Shown: positions 42,988 through 54,474 of the stretch, one piece after another | Layout of the letters: every line of letters begins with the position of its first letter | How positions within the stretch are numbered: position 1 is the first letter of the stretch | Assembly: GCA_001599815.1 (NCBI GenBank) | Contig: BCIA01000001.1 | Location: 6,654,978 to 6,718,977, forward strand | From: Furcasterigmium furcatum | Taxonomy: Eukaryota > Ascomycota > Sordariomycetes > Glomerellales > Plectosphaerellaceae | Length of the DNA stretch: 64,000 bases | Direction of reading: 5' to 3' | Made by a program: the position numbers and the translations under genes | The notes under the pieces: model-generated | What the model saw: only the letters and a program-made list of their open reading frames with translations | Database searches by the model: none | What the model was told of the DNA's origin: nothing

Positions 42988-44276
42988 ATGTATGGGCGTA
43001 TATAGGTGTGGGCGTCAGCAACACTTGGTCCCAGCAGCCTGTAAAATCGAGCGCTGATGAGCGGGAGGCGCCGTGGATGCCCCGGGAGCTACTACAGGCG
43101 TTCGGCCTCTATTCGTTGTGTCTGCTCAACCGACCATCCATGCCTTCGCGCCGAGTTGGAACAGTATTATCCGGCAAGTTCGCAGCCGTTCTTCAGCAGA
43201 GTTATGAGGTTGAAGGAAGAGAGTAAGTTGTCAATGGGCTCATGATGATGAAAAATACCAGATCATGAAGCCAAGCTTGGGGAGGGCCCCCGGATATAAC
43301 CAGGGCCTGCGAGGCGTTCATCTTACAAATTTCTCCTGTGATTGGGTTCTCTCCACTCTCTCGGCTTCGGAGTTCGGCAGCTAGTGCATACGGATGATGT
43401 CGACAGCGCCCTTGAGCGGGCTGACCTGAGTAACCTGTCGCAGTCACCTGTGTCGTGGGTAAGTAATGCCAGTGTTTGGTTTCGGAGAAGATGACAGACT
43501 GATGAGTCGTCGTCTTCTCGGAGGTTACTGATCTCTTTTGAAAGCCTTGATCTGGGCACGCTTTGTTGCCGCCCGGCCCGGATCCCGGATCCGTCAAGAT
43601 GACTGAGTGGGTGACTGACTGACAGACCGCGGGCCGGGCCCGGTTGCGGCTGCGGTCCGGAGCTCGGGGTATCCTCGTTCAGCGGAATGCCGCCTCGTTC
43701 TTTTATGACTTTTCTTTCACCAACTCACAATGTTCAGGTTGACGACAATGGGCCATGCATGGGCTCTGAAGCTCAGGGCAACGGGGCGATCCTCAAACAT
43801 TTGTCGTCGGATCTCGTCAAAGCGCTCGAGCTCGTTTCATCCCCTTCTTACCCTTGCGCAAATCCAGTGCCTGGGTTAAGTGACACTCAAGCCCCGATTC
43901 GCCCTGATCGTGTTTCAACCGCCTGGAGAAGAGCGACTCCTGTTTGAGAGAAGCACGTCGCTGTTTGCCCAGCCATGATGTTTGCTACTGATCTGCCTAT
44001 GTATCTGGCCATTATCGGACGACGGGCTCCGTTGAATTCCTTCGACGGCAGACAATCGTGCATCGAGGACTGGATCCTAGTCGAGGTTGCATCTATCCAT
44101 CAATGAGACTGATGTCACTCAGTATTCTGTAACTTGAACATTCATTTTTCGCTCTTCAACTTTACTTCTATCTCGTCCCATCTCCCGCAAAGTAGCCGTC
44201 TGTTCCTCTCCTCCACCATCGTCGAATCCGCGACACCCACGACCTTAAATCGACCTCAGAATCAACCGCCAGCAGG
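42988..44276. other. Intergenic region, divergent promoters
   Basis: 1.29 kb between the MFS gene (minus) and the UstYa-like gene (plus). Short frames only; no gene or repeat recognised. Confidence 0.45.
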
Positions 44277-45213
44277 ATGGCTCGCAACGAACACTCTCCA
44301 TACCAGGATCGCTCCATGAGCCCGGTGATGCTGCATGGGGACGAGGACACGGAAAAGCTGCTCCCCCGAACACAACCGCACCTGGGGAACGGCTCGGAGA
44401 CATCGCTACATGGCGTAGACACAAGCAGCAGGTGGCCGAGAGAAAACAAGACCCTGGCGTTCCTCTCCCGGTGGCGCTGGCTCCTCGACATAGTCCTGCT
44501 GCTCATCATCATCGCGCTCGTGCTGGACCGTCAGGCGCATCTCCAGACAAACGACGCCCCCCGCGTTGGCGAGGACATCACCGGCTTCGCCCCTGAATGT
44601 AAGCCATCAACCTCCGCGCTCATCAACACCCGCTGACCACACCCCAGTCTCATCCCAGATCACGACGTTCTCCCCCTCGGAGACCTACGTCCCCGCCGAC
44701 CTCGCCGACCTCTTCCTCGACCCCTCCATCAAGCTCGCCTGGCTCTCCCTCGTCCCCACCGGCCTCGGCTACCTCGACCTCGACCGCCTCACCACCTCCC
44801 CGGACAAGTCCACCCTCAACAACCTCCCCACCCCGCTCGCCGGCTACCCGAGCAACCAGACCGTCTTCACCACTAGCGTCACCCACCAGCTGCACTGCCT
44901 CTGGTCCATCCTCGAGGGCTACGCCGAGGCCTCGACGGGGCTGTCGTTCATGGCGGAGGACGGGGCGCGGGGGAAGCGCGACGACGAGATGCCCGAGGAC
45001 ATCGCCCACTTCCACCTCCAGCACTGCTTCGAGTACCTCCGCCAGGGCATCCTCTGCAGCGGCGACGTGGCCCTCGAGGGCGACCAGACCACCTTCCCCG
45101 AGGGCTTCGTCGGCTCCGACGGCTGGGACGCGAAGCACGTGTGCAGGGACTGGACGCAGGTGCGGGCGTTCCTGGAGGAGAACAGGGCCGACGACACCGT
45201 CTGGATAGCGTAG
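44277..45213 (+). CDS. UstYa-like (DUF3328) oxidase-family protein
   Basis: Member of the fungal family whose characterised members catalyse oxidative steps in peptide (RiPP) and other secondary-metabolite pathways. Exon 1 44277-44598, intron 44599-44647 (49 nt), exon 2 44648-45213, 295 aa. Seen: a single hydrophobic anchor at about residues 68-82 (LLDIVLLLIIIALVL). Both family signatures are present in the luminal part: HQLHCL (HxxHC) and HCFEYLRQGILCSGD. Also DWTQVRAFLEENR near the end. No RiPP precursor with Kex2-separated repeats and no other obvious cluster enzyme is adjacent, so its pathway is unknown. Confidence 0.85.
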
Positions 45214-45627
45214 GCGGCTGGGCTGTATTTTTTGTTAGCATTGAAGCGAAGCTGCGGCGTTTAGGTGCATTTTCAACGAATTCTAGATGGATTCAAGGGC
45301 GGCAGGGCTGGCGTGAATAGATGATATTTGCTCTCAACCCAAGACAACGCTTGCTATCGCTGTTTCGCACTGCTTGCTATCTACAGCTTTCATGTCTCGT
45401 CGTAAGTAGCAGGGAGAAATCAGCAACGACAAAAACAAAGACCAAGTGAACGCCGCGGATGTGGTAGATCCCTTGAATATACAGAGGTCGGTAGATATGG
45501 TGGATGTTGGCTCAGAGGTGGAAGTATATGCCACGTCATGAGCCTGGATATATAGTGATTTCCGTGCCCACCCAAGGAGTCTTAGAGGCCCTTGGGGGAG
45601 GCGTGATACACGGGAGGGGGTCTCCTC
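45214..45627. other. Intergenic region, tail to tail
   Basis: 414 bases between convergent genes; nothing recognised. Confidence 0.5.
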
Positions 45628-47049
45628 TCATGGCAGCGCACTCGACGGCTCGACGACGATACGGGGTAATGTCGGCGATATCGCGATTTCAGGCAATTGC
45701 GGCGCGCCGGACGCGGACCTGGGCGACTCGCGGTCACTGCCGCTGTGCTGACTGTCCCGTTGCCCGGCGGCGGCAGCGGTGGTCATCTCATCGGCAAGCC
45801 TGGACGCTCTCTGCTGCGAGGGGCCGGGATACTCCGGTGGCGGCCCGTTGTTGTGCGGCGTCGTCGCGCCGGAGCGGTCATTCAGCTCGACATCATCGTA
45901 CCCAGGAGGCGAGTAGATCGGCGTGTCGTTGTCCCTGTCCGCCTCGTTCGGGTCCGGGCTCGACGCGGCGGTGTCGATGCGCGGGCTCCGGGTGCGCGAT
46001 GCCGACCGCGATCTCGTATACGCGGGGGAGGGGAGGTCGCTGTCCGCGCTCAGGATGGACGCCTGGCTCGCGGCGCGCTGGTGGAGGGTGGACCGCGTCG
46101 AGGTGGCCGCGATGCTGGCCGCGTCGGAGAGCAGGCCGACCCTCTCGCTCTCGGTGCTGTTGGCGCGGATGCGGGTGCCGTCGTGGCGGGCGACGCCGAG
46201 CTCGCCGTACGACACGCTCGAGACGGTGCGCTGCCTCTCGTTCTTGATGCGCTCGTGCTCGCGCCGCCGCTCGCTGATCTCCGTGCTGCTGTTGGCGGCC
46301 CGTGTCTGCTGCTGGATTATGCGGAGGGCTGCCGTGTCGTTGCGCAGCCTGGCATCTCGGCGCTGGTTCCTGCGCTCCTCTCTCTCCGCGATCTGCTGCC
46401 GTCTCGCTTGTCGCAGCTCGTAGAGCGCCTGCATCTCGTTCTCTCGCATCTGTTCGTCTTCTTCCGCCGTGGGCAGCTCCACGACCACGTCGACGCCGTC
46501 GCGCTCGCCCTCCCGCCCGATTACTTGTTCCGTGTCGCCGGCGGTCTGCCTGTACACGGGTAGTGTCATGACGGACCGGACGGAGGTGTTGCGGTCGACG
46601 CCGGCGGGGTTGTTGGTGCCCGAGGCGTTCCTGTTACTTGTGGCGGTAGCGCTGGCGCTGGGGAGGAATCGGACGGATCTCCTGTTCCGTCCGTTCGTCG
46701 TCGAGTCGTCCATGTCGTTGAGGTTATTCGCCTCCTCGTATGCGCCTCTGGAGCCGCCGAACCAGCTCCGTTTTTGCCTTTCCTGGTTGCTCTTTCGGTA
46801 TCGGCGGGAGCGGCAGATCATGAATATGGCGACTATGCTGATGAGGACGACAATGAAGGCGAGGCCGGCCTGGGGGAGTCAGTCAGTCAGTTCGCTGCCC
46901 CGGGGTACGGTGGTGGTGGGTAAACTTACCAGAGTGGCGTTTCGGGCGACTTGGTCTCGCCTGTGCAAGCTGCCAGACCTTCGAGCAATGTGTCCCGCCC
47001 ATCCATCCTCCCGCCGGTTGAAAGCAAATCCGTTTTGTAGAAGGGGCAT
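45628..47049 (-). CDS. Single-pass membrane protein with disordered, PY-motif cytosolic tail
   Basis: Unknown function. Exon 1 47049-46930, intron 46929-46870 (60 nt), exon 2 46869-45628, 453 aa. Seen: a short N-terminal lumenal part of about 40 residues ending with a possible glycosylation site (RNATL), a transmembrane helix AGLAFIVVLISIVAIFMIC, then a basic stop-transfer sequence and about 390 disordered cytosolic residues. The tail has an Arg/Glu/Gln-rich segment likely to form a coiled coil (about residues 150-220), Ser/Thr-rich blocks, and two PY motifs, SPPGYDD and PPPEYPGP, which in fungi are docking sites for Rsp5-type ubiquitin ligases. An adaptor for ubiquitination or a wall-stress type sensor are both possible. 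Confidence 0.7.
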
Positions 47050-47767
47050 TGTGGAACGAGCGACTGGAGGTTGGTTTCTGGGTGGAAGTGGGAGGTCTGT
47101 GAAAGTTGGCAGAGCCCGTTGATCGACCGGTGGCTGGCGTCAAAATATTCGAGACATCTGGGACCAGAGCTGACAGAAGATACGTGTTCGGTAGATTGAG
47201 GCCTTTGGTGATGTGGTCGGGCCTGGAGGTGGTTGTGGGAGAGGAAGTCGTCGTGGTCGTCGAGAAGCTGGACCGAGCCTCGAGGGTCTTGGAAGCTTGG
47301 AATCTTGGAAGCTCGGCAGGGGATCGAGGCCTGATAGACAAACCAAGTGGCGATTCTTCGGTGGTCTGTGTCAGCGGGAGACGTCCCTCTTCGTCGAGAT
47401 GAAGGCAATCAGCCTCGTTGCCGAGCAAAGGATCTGCTGTGTCGGGACGGGCAGTGTAGGAAGAGAAGGTCAGACGTGAAGGCCCAGCTGACGATGACAG
47501 GGGCTGGGAATTAGCAGAAGGTTAGGGACGTCTACGTCGTTGACGGGGCGGAGGTCTCGGCGTCAGAGTGTCGAGGACTCGCGCTAGGCGAATCCGGTTT
47601 GGTAGACTCACCCCTGTCGCCTACCGCCACCCCATCCTTTTTTTATCTGAAGATAGGCACTTTATCTTTTGGAGATTGGTAAGTATGGATCTAACTTTGT
47701 AGGTCTGGATAAGCTGACTTGAATTCAGTAAGACTGCATCTGTGCAAATAAGTAGTCGCGAAAAGCA
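47050..47767. other. Intergenic region
   Basis: 718 bases between minus-strand genes. Open frames at 46.9-47.4 kb on both strands have no family signal. Nothing else seen. Confidence 0.45.
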
Positions 47768-49137
47768 CTACCAAAAACCCGCTCTACCTCCGGCTGGTCG
47801 GGGCGGCTCATCAGCGGGCTCCTGGTCGGTCGAGCCATCTTCGTCCTCGATGGAGGGAAGGGGGGGACTTGGGAGAGGTTGGGACTTTCCGGCCTTCCAA
47901 TGCTCCCTGATCTGGTCCCTAAGCCTGTAGGACTCCTCCCTCGCGTGGTCTTGGGCGTTCCTGAGCTGTCTATAGCCCCGCCTGAACTCTTGGTGAGAAC
48001 TTCTCAGGTTTGTCGAGGCGATGGGGTACTGGTGGTACTCAGGCGTGCCGTCCTCCGATGGAGCAACGTAGTGAGCGAACAAGTTGAGAGTGGTGCCGTC
48101 CGTGGTGAAAGTTGTGACCTTTGCATCACCAGCAAGGCCGGGCTTCCCAATGTAATTGAGAGCCTGACTTCTCCCATACACGAGTGCCGCCCCGTCAAAG
48201 GCGCTCTGCAGCCTTGCTTCTTCCATGTCCTTTCCGCGCCCCTTCCACTCCCCGGCCAGATGCGGCAACGTTACGGAATTCGGATCGTCCTTGCACAGAA
48301 TGGCCCCGTCGACATGGTTGTCGATCGGGATCGGGCGAAACTCTTCCATCTCAAGCCCCTCGACGAAGTCAGGCTGCGGAGCAGACAGGCCGTTGTTGAA
48401 GCCGGCATCTTTCGGGAAGCCCGTGAATGCCTGGTTGAATACTCGGTGGTAACCCTCATTGGGATACTTCTTCAGCAGCAGTCCGCCGACCTCGAAGACC
48501 ATGGTCGCTTCGTTTGGGGCCGCCCCAACGGTCTTGATATAGTCCTCGTACACGGATTCGGTAGGTGAAGCCGTGCAACGTGATTGGGCATGTCGTCTGC
48601 GTATATCATCGACGGCCGCTGGAGGCTTGGAATGAAGCGAGTCGAGGATACCGTTTTTCCGGGCCTGCATGGCAAAACCGGACGACGTTGTCGAGGTGGT
48701 CCTTGTTGTCGACGACACGGTCGTGGATTTCGCGGTAGTAGTCGGTAAGGCTCTTTTCCCCTTGTTCTTCTCCATCTTGTTGAAAAGAGCCAAGGCTTTC
48801 CGCGTCAACGGTGTCCGTTTTGGTGGGCGTTCGCTGTCGTCGTCGCTGCCGCTGTCGATATGCCGTTTCCGCACGAGGAGCTCTGGCTGCCGTCCAGTCT
48901 ACATGATCCATTAGTAGTTGACTTGCGCAGAGCGGATGTGTATCCTACCTTGGCGGCCCGCGATGTCTCCTCCTCGTCAGCGCCAGACTGTTGAGTATTC
49001 GAATGCGGGAGCGCAGCCCGCTCCAACGGCCTCTTAGCACCTTCCTCGACCTGCGGTTTGGATGATTTGTTGGATTGTCGTTTCATGGGATGTATGGGCA
49101 CTGCACCGCTTCGACTTGGCGACAACTCTCCTTCCAT
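47768..49137 (-). CDS. DUF7924-like protein
   Basis: Member of a large, lineage-expanded family of uncharacterised fungal proteins. Exon 1 49137-48949, intron 48948-48899 (50 nt), exon 2 48898-47768, 439 aa. Seen: a disordered basic N-terminal third, then the family core: SVYEDYIKTVGAAPNEA, GFNNGLSAPQPDFVEGLEM, VTLPHLAGEWKGRGKDMEEA, SAFDGAALVYGRSQAL, VTTFTTDGTTLNLFAHY and YHQYPIASTNL, ending with a Pro-rich tail. The arrangement PQPD followed by GEWKGRGK resembles a D...ExK nuclease core; that reading is mine and unproven. An internal ATG at 49086 is an alternative start. Core intact, so presumably expressed. Confidence 0.72.
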
Positions 49138-50807
49138 GTCTTCCTGCTCTTCTTATAGGGACGCCGTGGACATCAATTCCCGTTCTCGAAGGCTCAGGGG
49201 GATTCTCACGAGAGGGTCGGGAGGTCCAGGCCAGGTCGGGCCCTCAGGGGGGCTCCATTGTTCATGGCAAAGAGGATGCCGGTGTGTGAAAGAAGGATGG
49301 ACTTCTTTCAGCTGGACGACAAAGTATCAAAGACCGTGGCCGCCAAGGTGGTTTCGTTCATCGGGATCGCACAGGAGAGTTGCTTTGGTCTGAGAGGGTA
49401 AGTGTTTCCGCGAAACAGATGTCATGGTTGAGGTTCCATGTTGGTATTGGAGTCGTCGGGTAGGTAGATCAATATGTCGATTTGCACGACAGGTCTGTAG
49501 GACATCTTTTCATGTCCCGCTTTCTTTAGAGTCGTCTTGCACTCAGAAATGGATGGCTGTACACGTTTTCAGGGTGACACACCGGAAATGCTTCTGGCCG
49601 TCAGCTACCAACAATAGCAAATGTTATTATTTCCTACCTACCTACCTTAGCCAAGAACATGATATGTAAAATATTCCCAGGTTCGCAAAGAAGTACTGGA
49701 AGCGTGGGGGTGGAAAAAGAGAGAAGGGGGGGTCTTCTTAGTCAACCGATATCCATGTACCTTGTGAGCTGGCAGCTTGCTGTGCAGCCAATCATACCGC
49801 GGATTCGAGGCAGTGCTCTAGGTACCCTCAGTGGCTGCCCTCCCTGGAAGATCCCGCTTCGATTCGACTGACATCGCCGTGTTCGCCCACTGGCCGGGGA
49901 TTCCGCTCTCGCCATCTCGACATGATTCTCCGACCATTTTCAGGGGGGGATGGTTCATTGTGTTTCCCCATTGAACTTGTTTCATTCATTTTCCTCTCCA
50001 ATTTCACAACTGTCTTGGGTAACCTCGCACCGCATCCATTAGAACAAGGGGCTCGTCAGGGTCCTCGTATTCACGGTTAAGTCCCGTGGGCGTGGCCTGG
50101 GACAACGGAACACCCAAACAGGGGTATCCCATCAAGAAGTGCAGTGGCTTGGCGTGGCTGTTCCACCTCAGCCTCAGCCACAACGTCAAGCCATCCACCC
50201 CTGGTCGCTGCAGGACAGTAGCTGTTCGATGTACTCCGGCTACTCGTCTGACTTCAGACACACACGACCCTTTCCCGCAGTCCTGGTCCTCGTCATGTCT
50301 CGACTACCACCAACACCAAAGCATACCAACCTGCGCTCGCCCTGGGGCGCCGTGGTGTTCGCGAACGCCCCGAACACCGGCCCCGTCATCTCCCTGGCCG
50401 CCAGCTCCGCCGTCACACACGTGCCGAGCTCCGTCCAGTGCGCTCCGTCGCCGTGTTCCAGCCCTCCCGGCCGCACGTAGAACGCGTAGTGCTTCGCGAA
50501 ATACGCCATGCCGGAGACGCGGTCGAGCTTGCGACTGGTCGATCGTCCGCGCATCGAGAATAGGGGCTATCCCCCTGACTGGGAACAGCATCACGACCAA
50601 GCCCCAACAGACCTGGACTGGTGGAGCCAATACTCACCGAGCTGCCCAGATGACCTCGGTTGGGACTGGTCTAACTTCACGGACATATTCTGAGGTGACT
50701 GACGACTCCCTCCCGGGGAGGGGCCGGGAGGTGGGGGAGAGTTGCCGAAAGATGCGGTGCGGATCATCCCCTCAGGCTCCTTGTTCGCGGGGAACTCGGG
50801 TGTGGGG
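49138..50807. other. Intergenic region with unidentified open frames
   Basis: 1.67 kb. 49.1-50.0 kb shows nothing. At 50240-50554 a minus-strand frame (GMAYFAKHYAFYVRP, GDGAHWTELGTCVTAEL) and at 50508-50693 a plus-strand frame ending DDLGWDWSNFTDIF look protein-like but lack starts, splice structure or a family I know. They may be relics of genes that once lay here. Confidence 0.35.
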
Positions 50808-52015
50808 TTTCGGGAAGTCGACGTTGCCGTCACGGGGGAGGCCCGGCAGGCATGGCCGCGGCTCTCTCGTTCATCAAGGCGGGCTTCTGCCTGAAGCTTT
50901 TCGAGCGGTACCACTGCGCGAGGCCCGCCGGCAACATCCTCAACCTCTGGCCGCCAGCCGTGCACGCCCTCACTTCCATGGGCGTGAACACGAACAAGCT
51001 GGGGGCTCCTTGCCTGACGACGTTCCGGAACGCAAAGGGCCACGTCCGCGCCACGGTCGAGATGCCGCAGCACATCATCGACCAGTACCAGGGCGGCTTC
51101 ATCGGCCTCCTGCGCCCCGAGCTCTACAAGCGCATGCTTGATGCCATGCCCGATGGCGTCATCGAGTTCAACAGCCAGGTAGAAGATATCGAAGACTGCG
51201 GTGACCATGTCAGGCTCCGCTTCAGCGACGGCCGCGTCACGACCGCCTCGATCCTCGTCGGCTCGGACGGCATCGACTCCAAAGTGCGCAAGGTCCTCTG
51301 GGGCGACTCCCCCAAACGACCCCATAACCTTCACGTTATCGGCGGCTTCACCTACGACTCCATCCCGGGCACCATAGACCACGAGTGCGTGCTGTCCCAC
51401 TCCAAGTACGTGCAGGGCACGTACAGCACCATCCTCAACGACGGCCGCGACGGGACCATGTGGTGAATCATCGAGGCGTGGCCGGACGCGAAGCCGGCGC
51501 CGGAAGACCTCAAGTCGCACGTCGCCAGCCGGATACCCGAGTTCCCGGACGCCCTGAAGCATCTCGTCCAGGCGACGGCGCCGCAGGACATCCAGCGGTG
51601 GCCCATCCGCGACCGCGTGCCGCTCAAGAAGTGGTCCAAGGGCCGCATCACCCTCTCGGGGGACGCCGCCCACGCAACGTCCCCGTACGCCGCCTACGGG
51701 GCCGGCATGTCCATCTGCGACGGGTACTTCCTCGCCCAGCGGCTCCACGGCGTGGACCTCGCCGACACGGCCGCCGTCGTGCATGCGCTGGCCGAGGACG
51801 AGGCCTGCCAGCTCGAGCACACCACGGGCCAGGTCAACAACGCGTACTTCCTGGGGCAGGTGTTCCACCACACCCCGTTCCCGCTGACGTACCTACGGGA
51901 CCTGGTGTTCGACTGGACCGGCTTCTTGCAGCAGAGGGTCGGAGACCATAACCCCAAGGAAATCGTGCAGCAGCTGGAGACCATGGGGCCGGGGATCACA
52001 GAGGGCATGGCATAG
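50808..52015 (+). pseudogene. FAD-dependent monooxygenase pseudogene
   Basis: Aromatic-hydroxylase type flavin monooxygenase with two lesions. Seen: VDVAVTG, then a frameshift in the G-run at 50834-50838 where adding one base would give the Rossmann motif VTGGGPAGM. The open frame then carries AALSFIKAG, FERYHCARPAGNILNLWPPAVHALTSMG, GGFIGLLRPELYKRML, LVGSDGIDSKVRKVLWGD and VQGTYSTILNDGRDGTMW. An in-frame TGA follows at 51464-51466 exactly where the family has a second Trp (WW-x-x-EAW). After it come IIEAWPDAKPAPEDLK, the FAD motif ITLSGDAAHATSPYAAYGAGMSICDG and a normal C-terminus stopping at 52015. No clear start codon is in frame with VDVAVTG. Sequence conservation away from the lesions suggests recent loss. 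Confidence 0.78.
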
Positions 52016-52309
52016 ATGCTGACGAGAACGTACTGTGTAAATTATGGCGTTTTCGAGGCTCTATCAGCAGGCAAATACCTACTTACTTATCACTCATGTT
52101 GAACGGGTCTGTCTGTATGTCATTCCCGGGCCGAGCACTGATAATAAGAAAATAGGGGTCAGGTCGCCCGAGGTGAAAAGGGGCTTAGCGTGGCTGTTTC
52201 GGTCTCGCCAAACTCCTGGTGCCGTCGACGTCCGACTTGACCCTCACTCAAACTCCAAACAAGCCACACGACAGCAGCCAAGCCTCGCCCTGAACTCAAC
52301 TCACCTCAC

Positions 52310-53844
52310 TCACCACGGCCTCTCCATCTCAGGGATGCGCGCGCCATACTCGGGGAACACAATGATCTCCGGCGGCACCTCCCCCTCGCGCAGCCTCGCC
52401 TGCGCCAGCCCGGCCTCGTGGTTGATCAGGTCGTGCACCACGAACGCCGACCGCTGGAACGTGTCGCCCAGGATGCTCGGCCCCGTGCTGTTCCTCACGC
52501 CGAACTGGCACAGCTCCACGCCCCGGAACTCCGCCGCCGTCCCCACGATCGGCTGCCCCTCCGGCATCAGCGCCGGCGTGAGCACCAGCTCCTCCACCGG
52601 CACGCTGACCACCGGCCCGTCGCGGTCGCCAAACTGGAACTTGACCACGTGCCCGCTGTGCTTGGCCGCGCACGGCATCATCGGCGCCTGCAGCTCGCGC
52701 AGCCACACCGCCCCGACCTCGCGCCAGAGCTTGCCCGCGACCTCCTGCGGCAGGTACGTCAGCGTCGCCCCCGTGTCGAGGATCACCGGCAGCGGCCCGT
52801 TCTCGAGGTCGATCTGCGTGGCGCTCGAGTTCGACACGGACCGGAGCCCGTGCAGCGGCACGGTGAAGTAGTCGTAGTTGCCCTTGTCGTTCTGCAGCAC
52901 CGGGACCCTCTTAAGGGCACCGCGGAATTTGCTGGCGTCGATGCCTCCGAACAGCAGGCTCCCCTTCTCGGCGTCTGCGTTGCATTAGTCAGTACATGGT
53001 CACTCACTCACGTCATCGGGAGAATGCTGTGGTTCTCACGGAGGTCGGACATCCACAGGCTGTACGCCACGGTGTTGATCAGACCCTGCTTGTACATGCG
53101 GATGGGGAGGTTATGGTACGTCTCCTCCTCGGTGCGGTGCTGCGAGACGAGGTGGTGGTACCCGATGCCGGCGATGCCGTACGGGACGCTCGCCGTGGTG
53201 CCGAGGCCCATCTCCTGGTCATAGACCGTGACGCCGGCGACCTCGATGTTGTCAGTGAAGTAGTCGCCGAGGGCCTTGTTGCCGTCGTAGTAGTGGATCT
53301 TGAACTTGCCCGGGCCCGTGATGTTGGCGGAGTCGGACGCTTTGATGTCGACTGCAGGGTCTCATTCAGTGATGTATTCAGACAAGGTAAGGGTGTGTGG
53401 CTTCTCACAGCTGTTCATGCCACATGTGACCTGCTTGTCCATGGCCAGAGCCTCGCAAGCAGACGGGGCGGGCATCCAGAGATCCGCGCTTCCAGTGTCG
53501 AGGTGGAGCTTGATCTCCTGGGGGGGCGAGCCGATGCGGATGTTGATGAAGTAGCCGATGTGCTGGTTCGTGATCTGCTCCTCCCACGCCTTCGTCTCCC
53601 CCGCGGCACGGCGAGCGAGAGGGTGGGCGGCGGGCATGGGGAGCTCTCGCTTTTCTACGTCGAGGTCGACGAAGCCCTCACCCTCGTAAAGATCAACACG
53701 TCTCTGCCAGGGATATTCGGGTTGATTCTTCGGGTTAATCGACGTGTCGAAGCCCCATCTGTAGAAGTTAGGGAAGCGATAGGCACCCTGGCAGGTCCCA
53801 ATCATCCCGAGGGGGAGCAAGAGTGACGTCGTCTCGAACTTCAT
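52310..53844 (-). CDS. Secreted pepsin-type aspartic protease
   Basis: Exons 53844-53409, 53351-53040, 52974-52310 (470 aa); introns of 57 and 65 nt. Seen: signal peptide ending GTCQG; a propeptide with RR and KR sites (WQRRVD, VEKRE, ARRA); first catalytic motif HLDTGSADLWMP; flap region around IHYYDGNKALGDYFTDNIEVAG; GIAGIGY; second catalytic motif VILDTGATLTYLP; and ILGDTFQRSAFVVHDL. Both active Asp are present. The donor of intron 2 is placed at 53039 (GTGAGA) because this joins WMSDL to AEKGSLLFGGID with correct phase; the other GTGAGT further on shifts the frame. No GPI signal is obvious, so it is probably secreted as a soluble enzyme. Confidence 0.85.
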
Positions 53845-54474
53845 CTTGTGGAGTTGTAGACGAGGAGAGAGAGAAGATATAACGTACGGCCTCCAAAAGG
53901 GATTCTTGAAGGACTGGTAAGTAGGTGTGCACAAGACTTGGCCGAAGGACACTTGCTGGTGGGAGGGCGTCTCCCTTTTAAAGCGTCTTCTCTGGCTGCC
54001 ACCTCGCCGGCTGAATCGCCACACAGCGCCATCAATGTATTAGCTTCAAGCCTGACCTGGTATGGCGTTCCCTGGATGTACCTGACGATGTGATGGCGGA
54101 AGGTTGTAGGTAGGCACCAGCTACGCCTTAACAGAAGCCCGCGTCTCCTGATCATGTATGTATCATCAGAGTTCAGCCTCGTCGTCCAAACTGTTGAGAC
54201 CGCAAAGGTGAAAGACTGGCCATGCCCCAGAACCACCGGGCCTCCACCAAAAGGACTCTGCGGTCGTACATTGTCGACGATGGGTGGACCATGCTTGTTG
54301 CATGCAAAGTTAATTTCATGGTATTTGATACCTAATCTGCGAGAGCTCGAGGAGGCGTCGCAGCCGCCCTCTTCAAGTAAATGCATACTCCCACACAATG
54401 TCCCCCCAAAACGCCAGAAAGTTCAACCGCCCAAACGCCGATGACATGGTCCCTGCAAGGTCCGTTTCCGTGCT
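53845..54474. other. Intergenic region
   Basis: 630 bases between minus-strand genes: protease promoter and 3' flank of the methyltransferase-domain gene. Nothing recognised. Confidence 0.5.

Noticed and set aside
24387..45213. A RiPP gene cluster joining the repeat-bearing secreted protein and the UstYa-like protein
   Set aside because: They are 18 kb apart with housekeeping genes (MAP1, ERV14, PRP17) between, and the repeats lack Lys-Arg separators.
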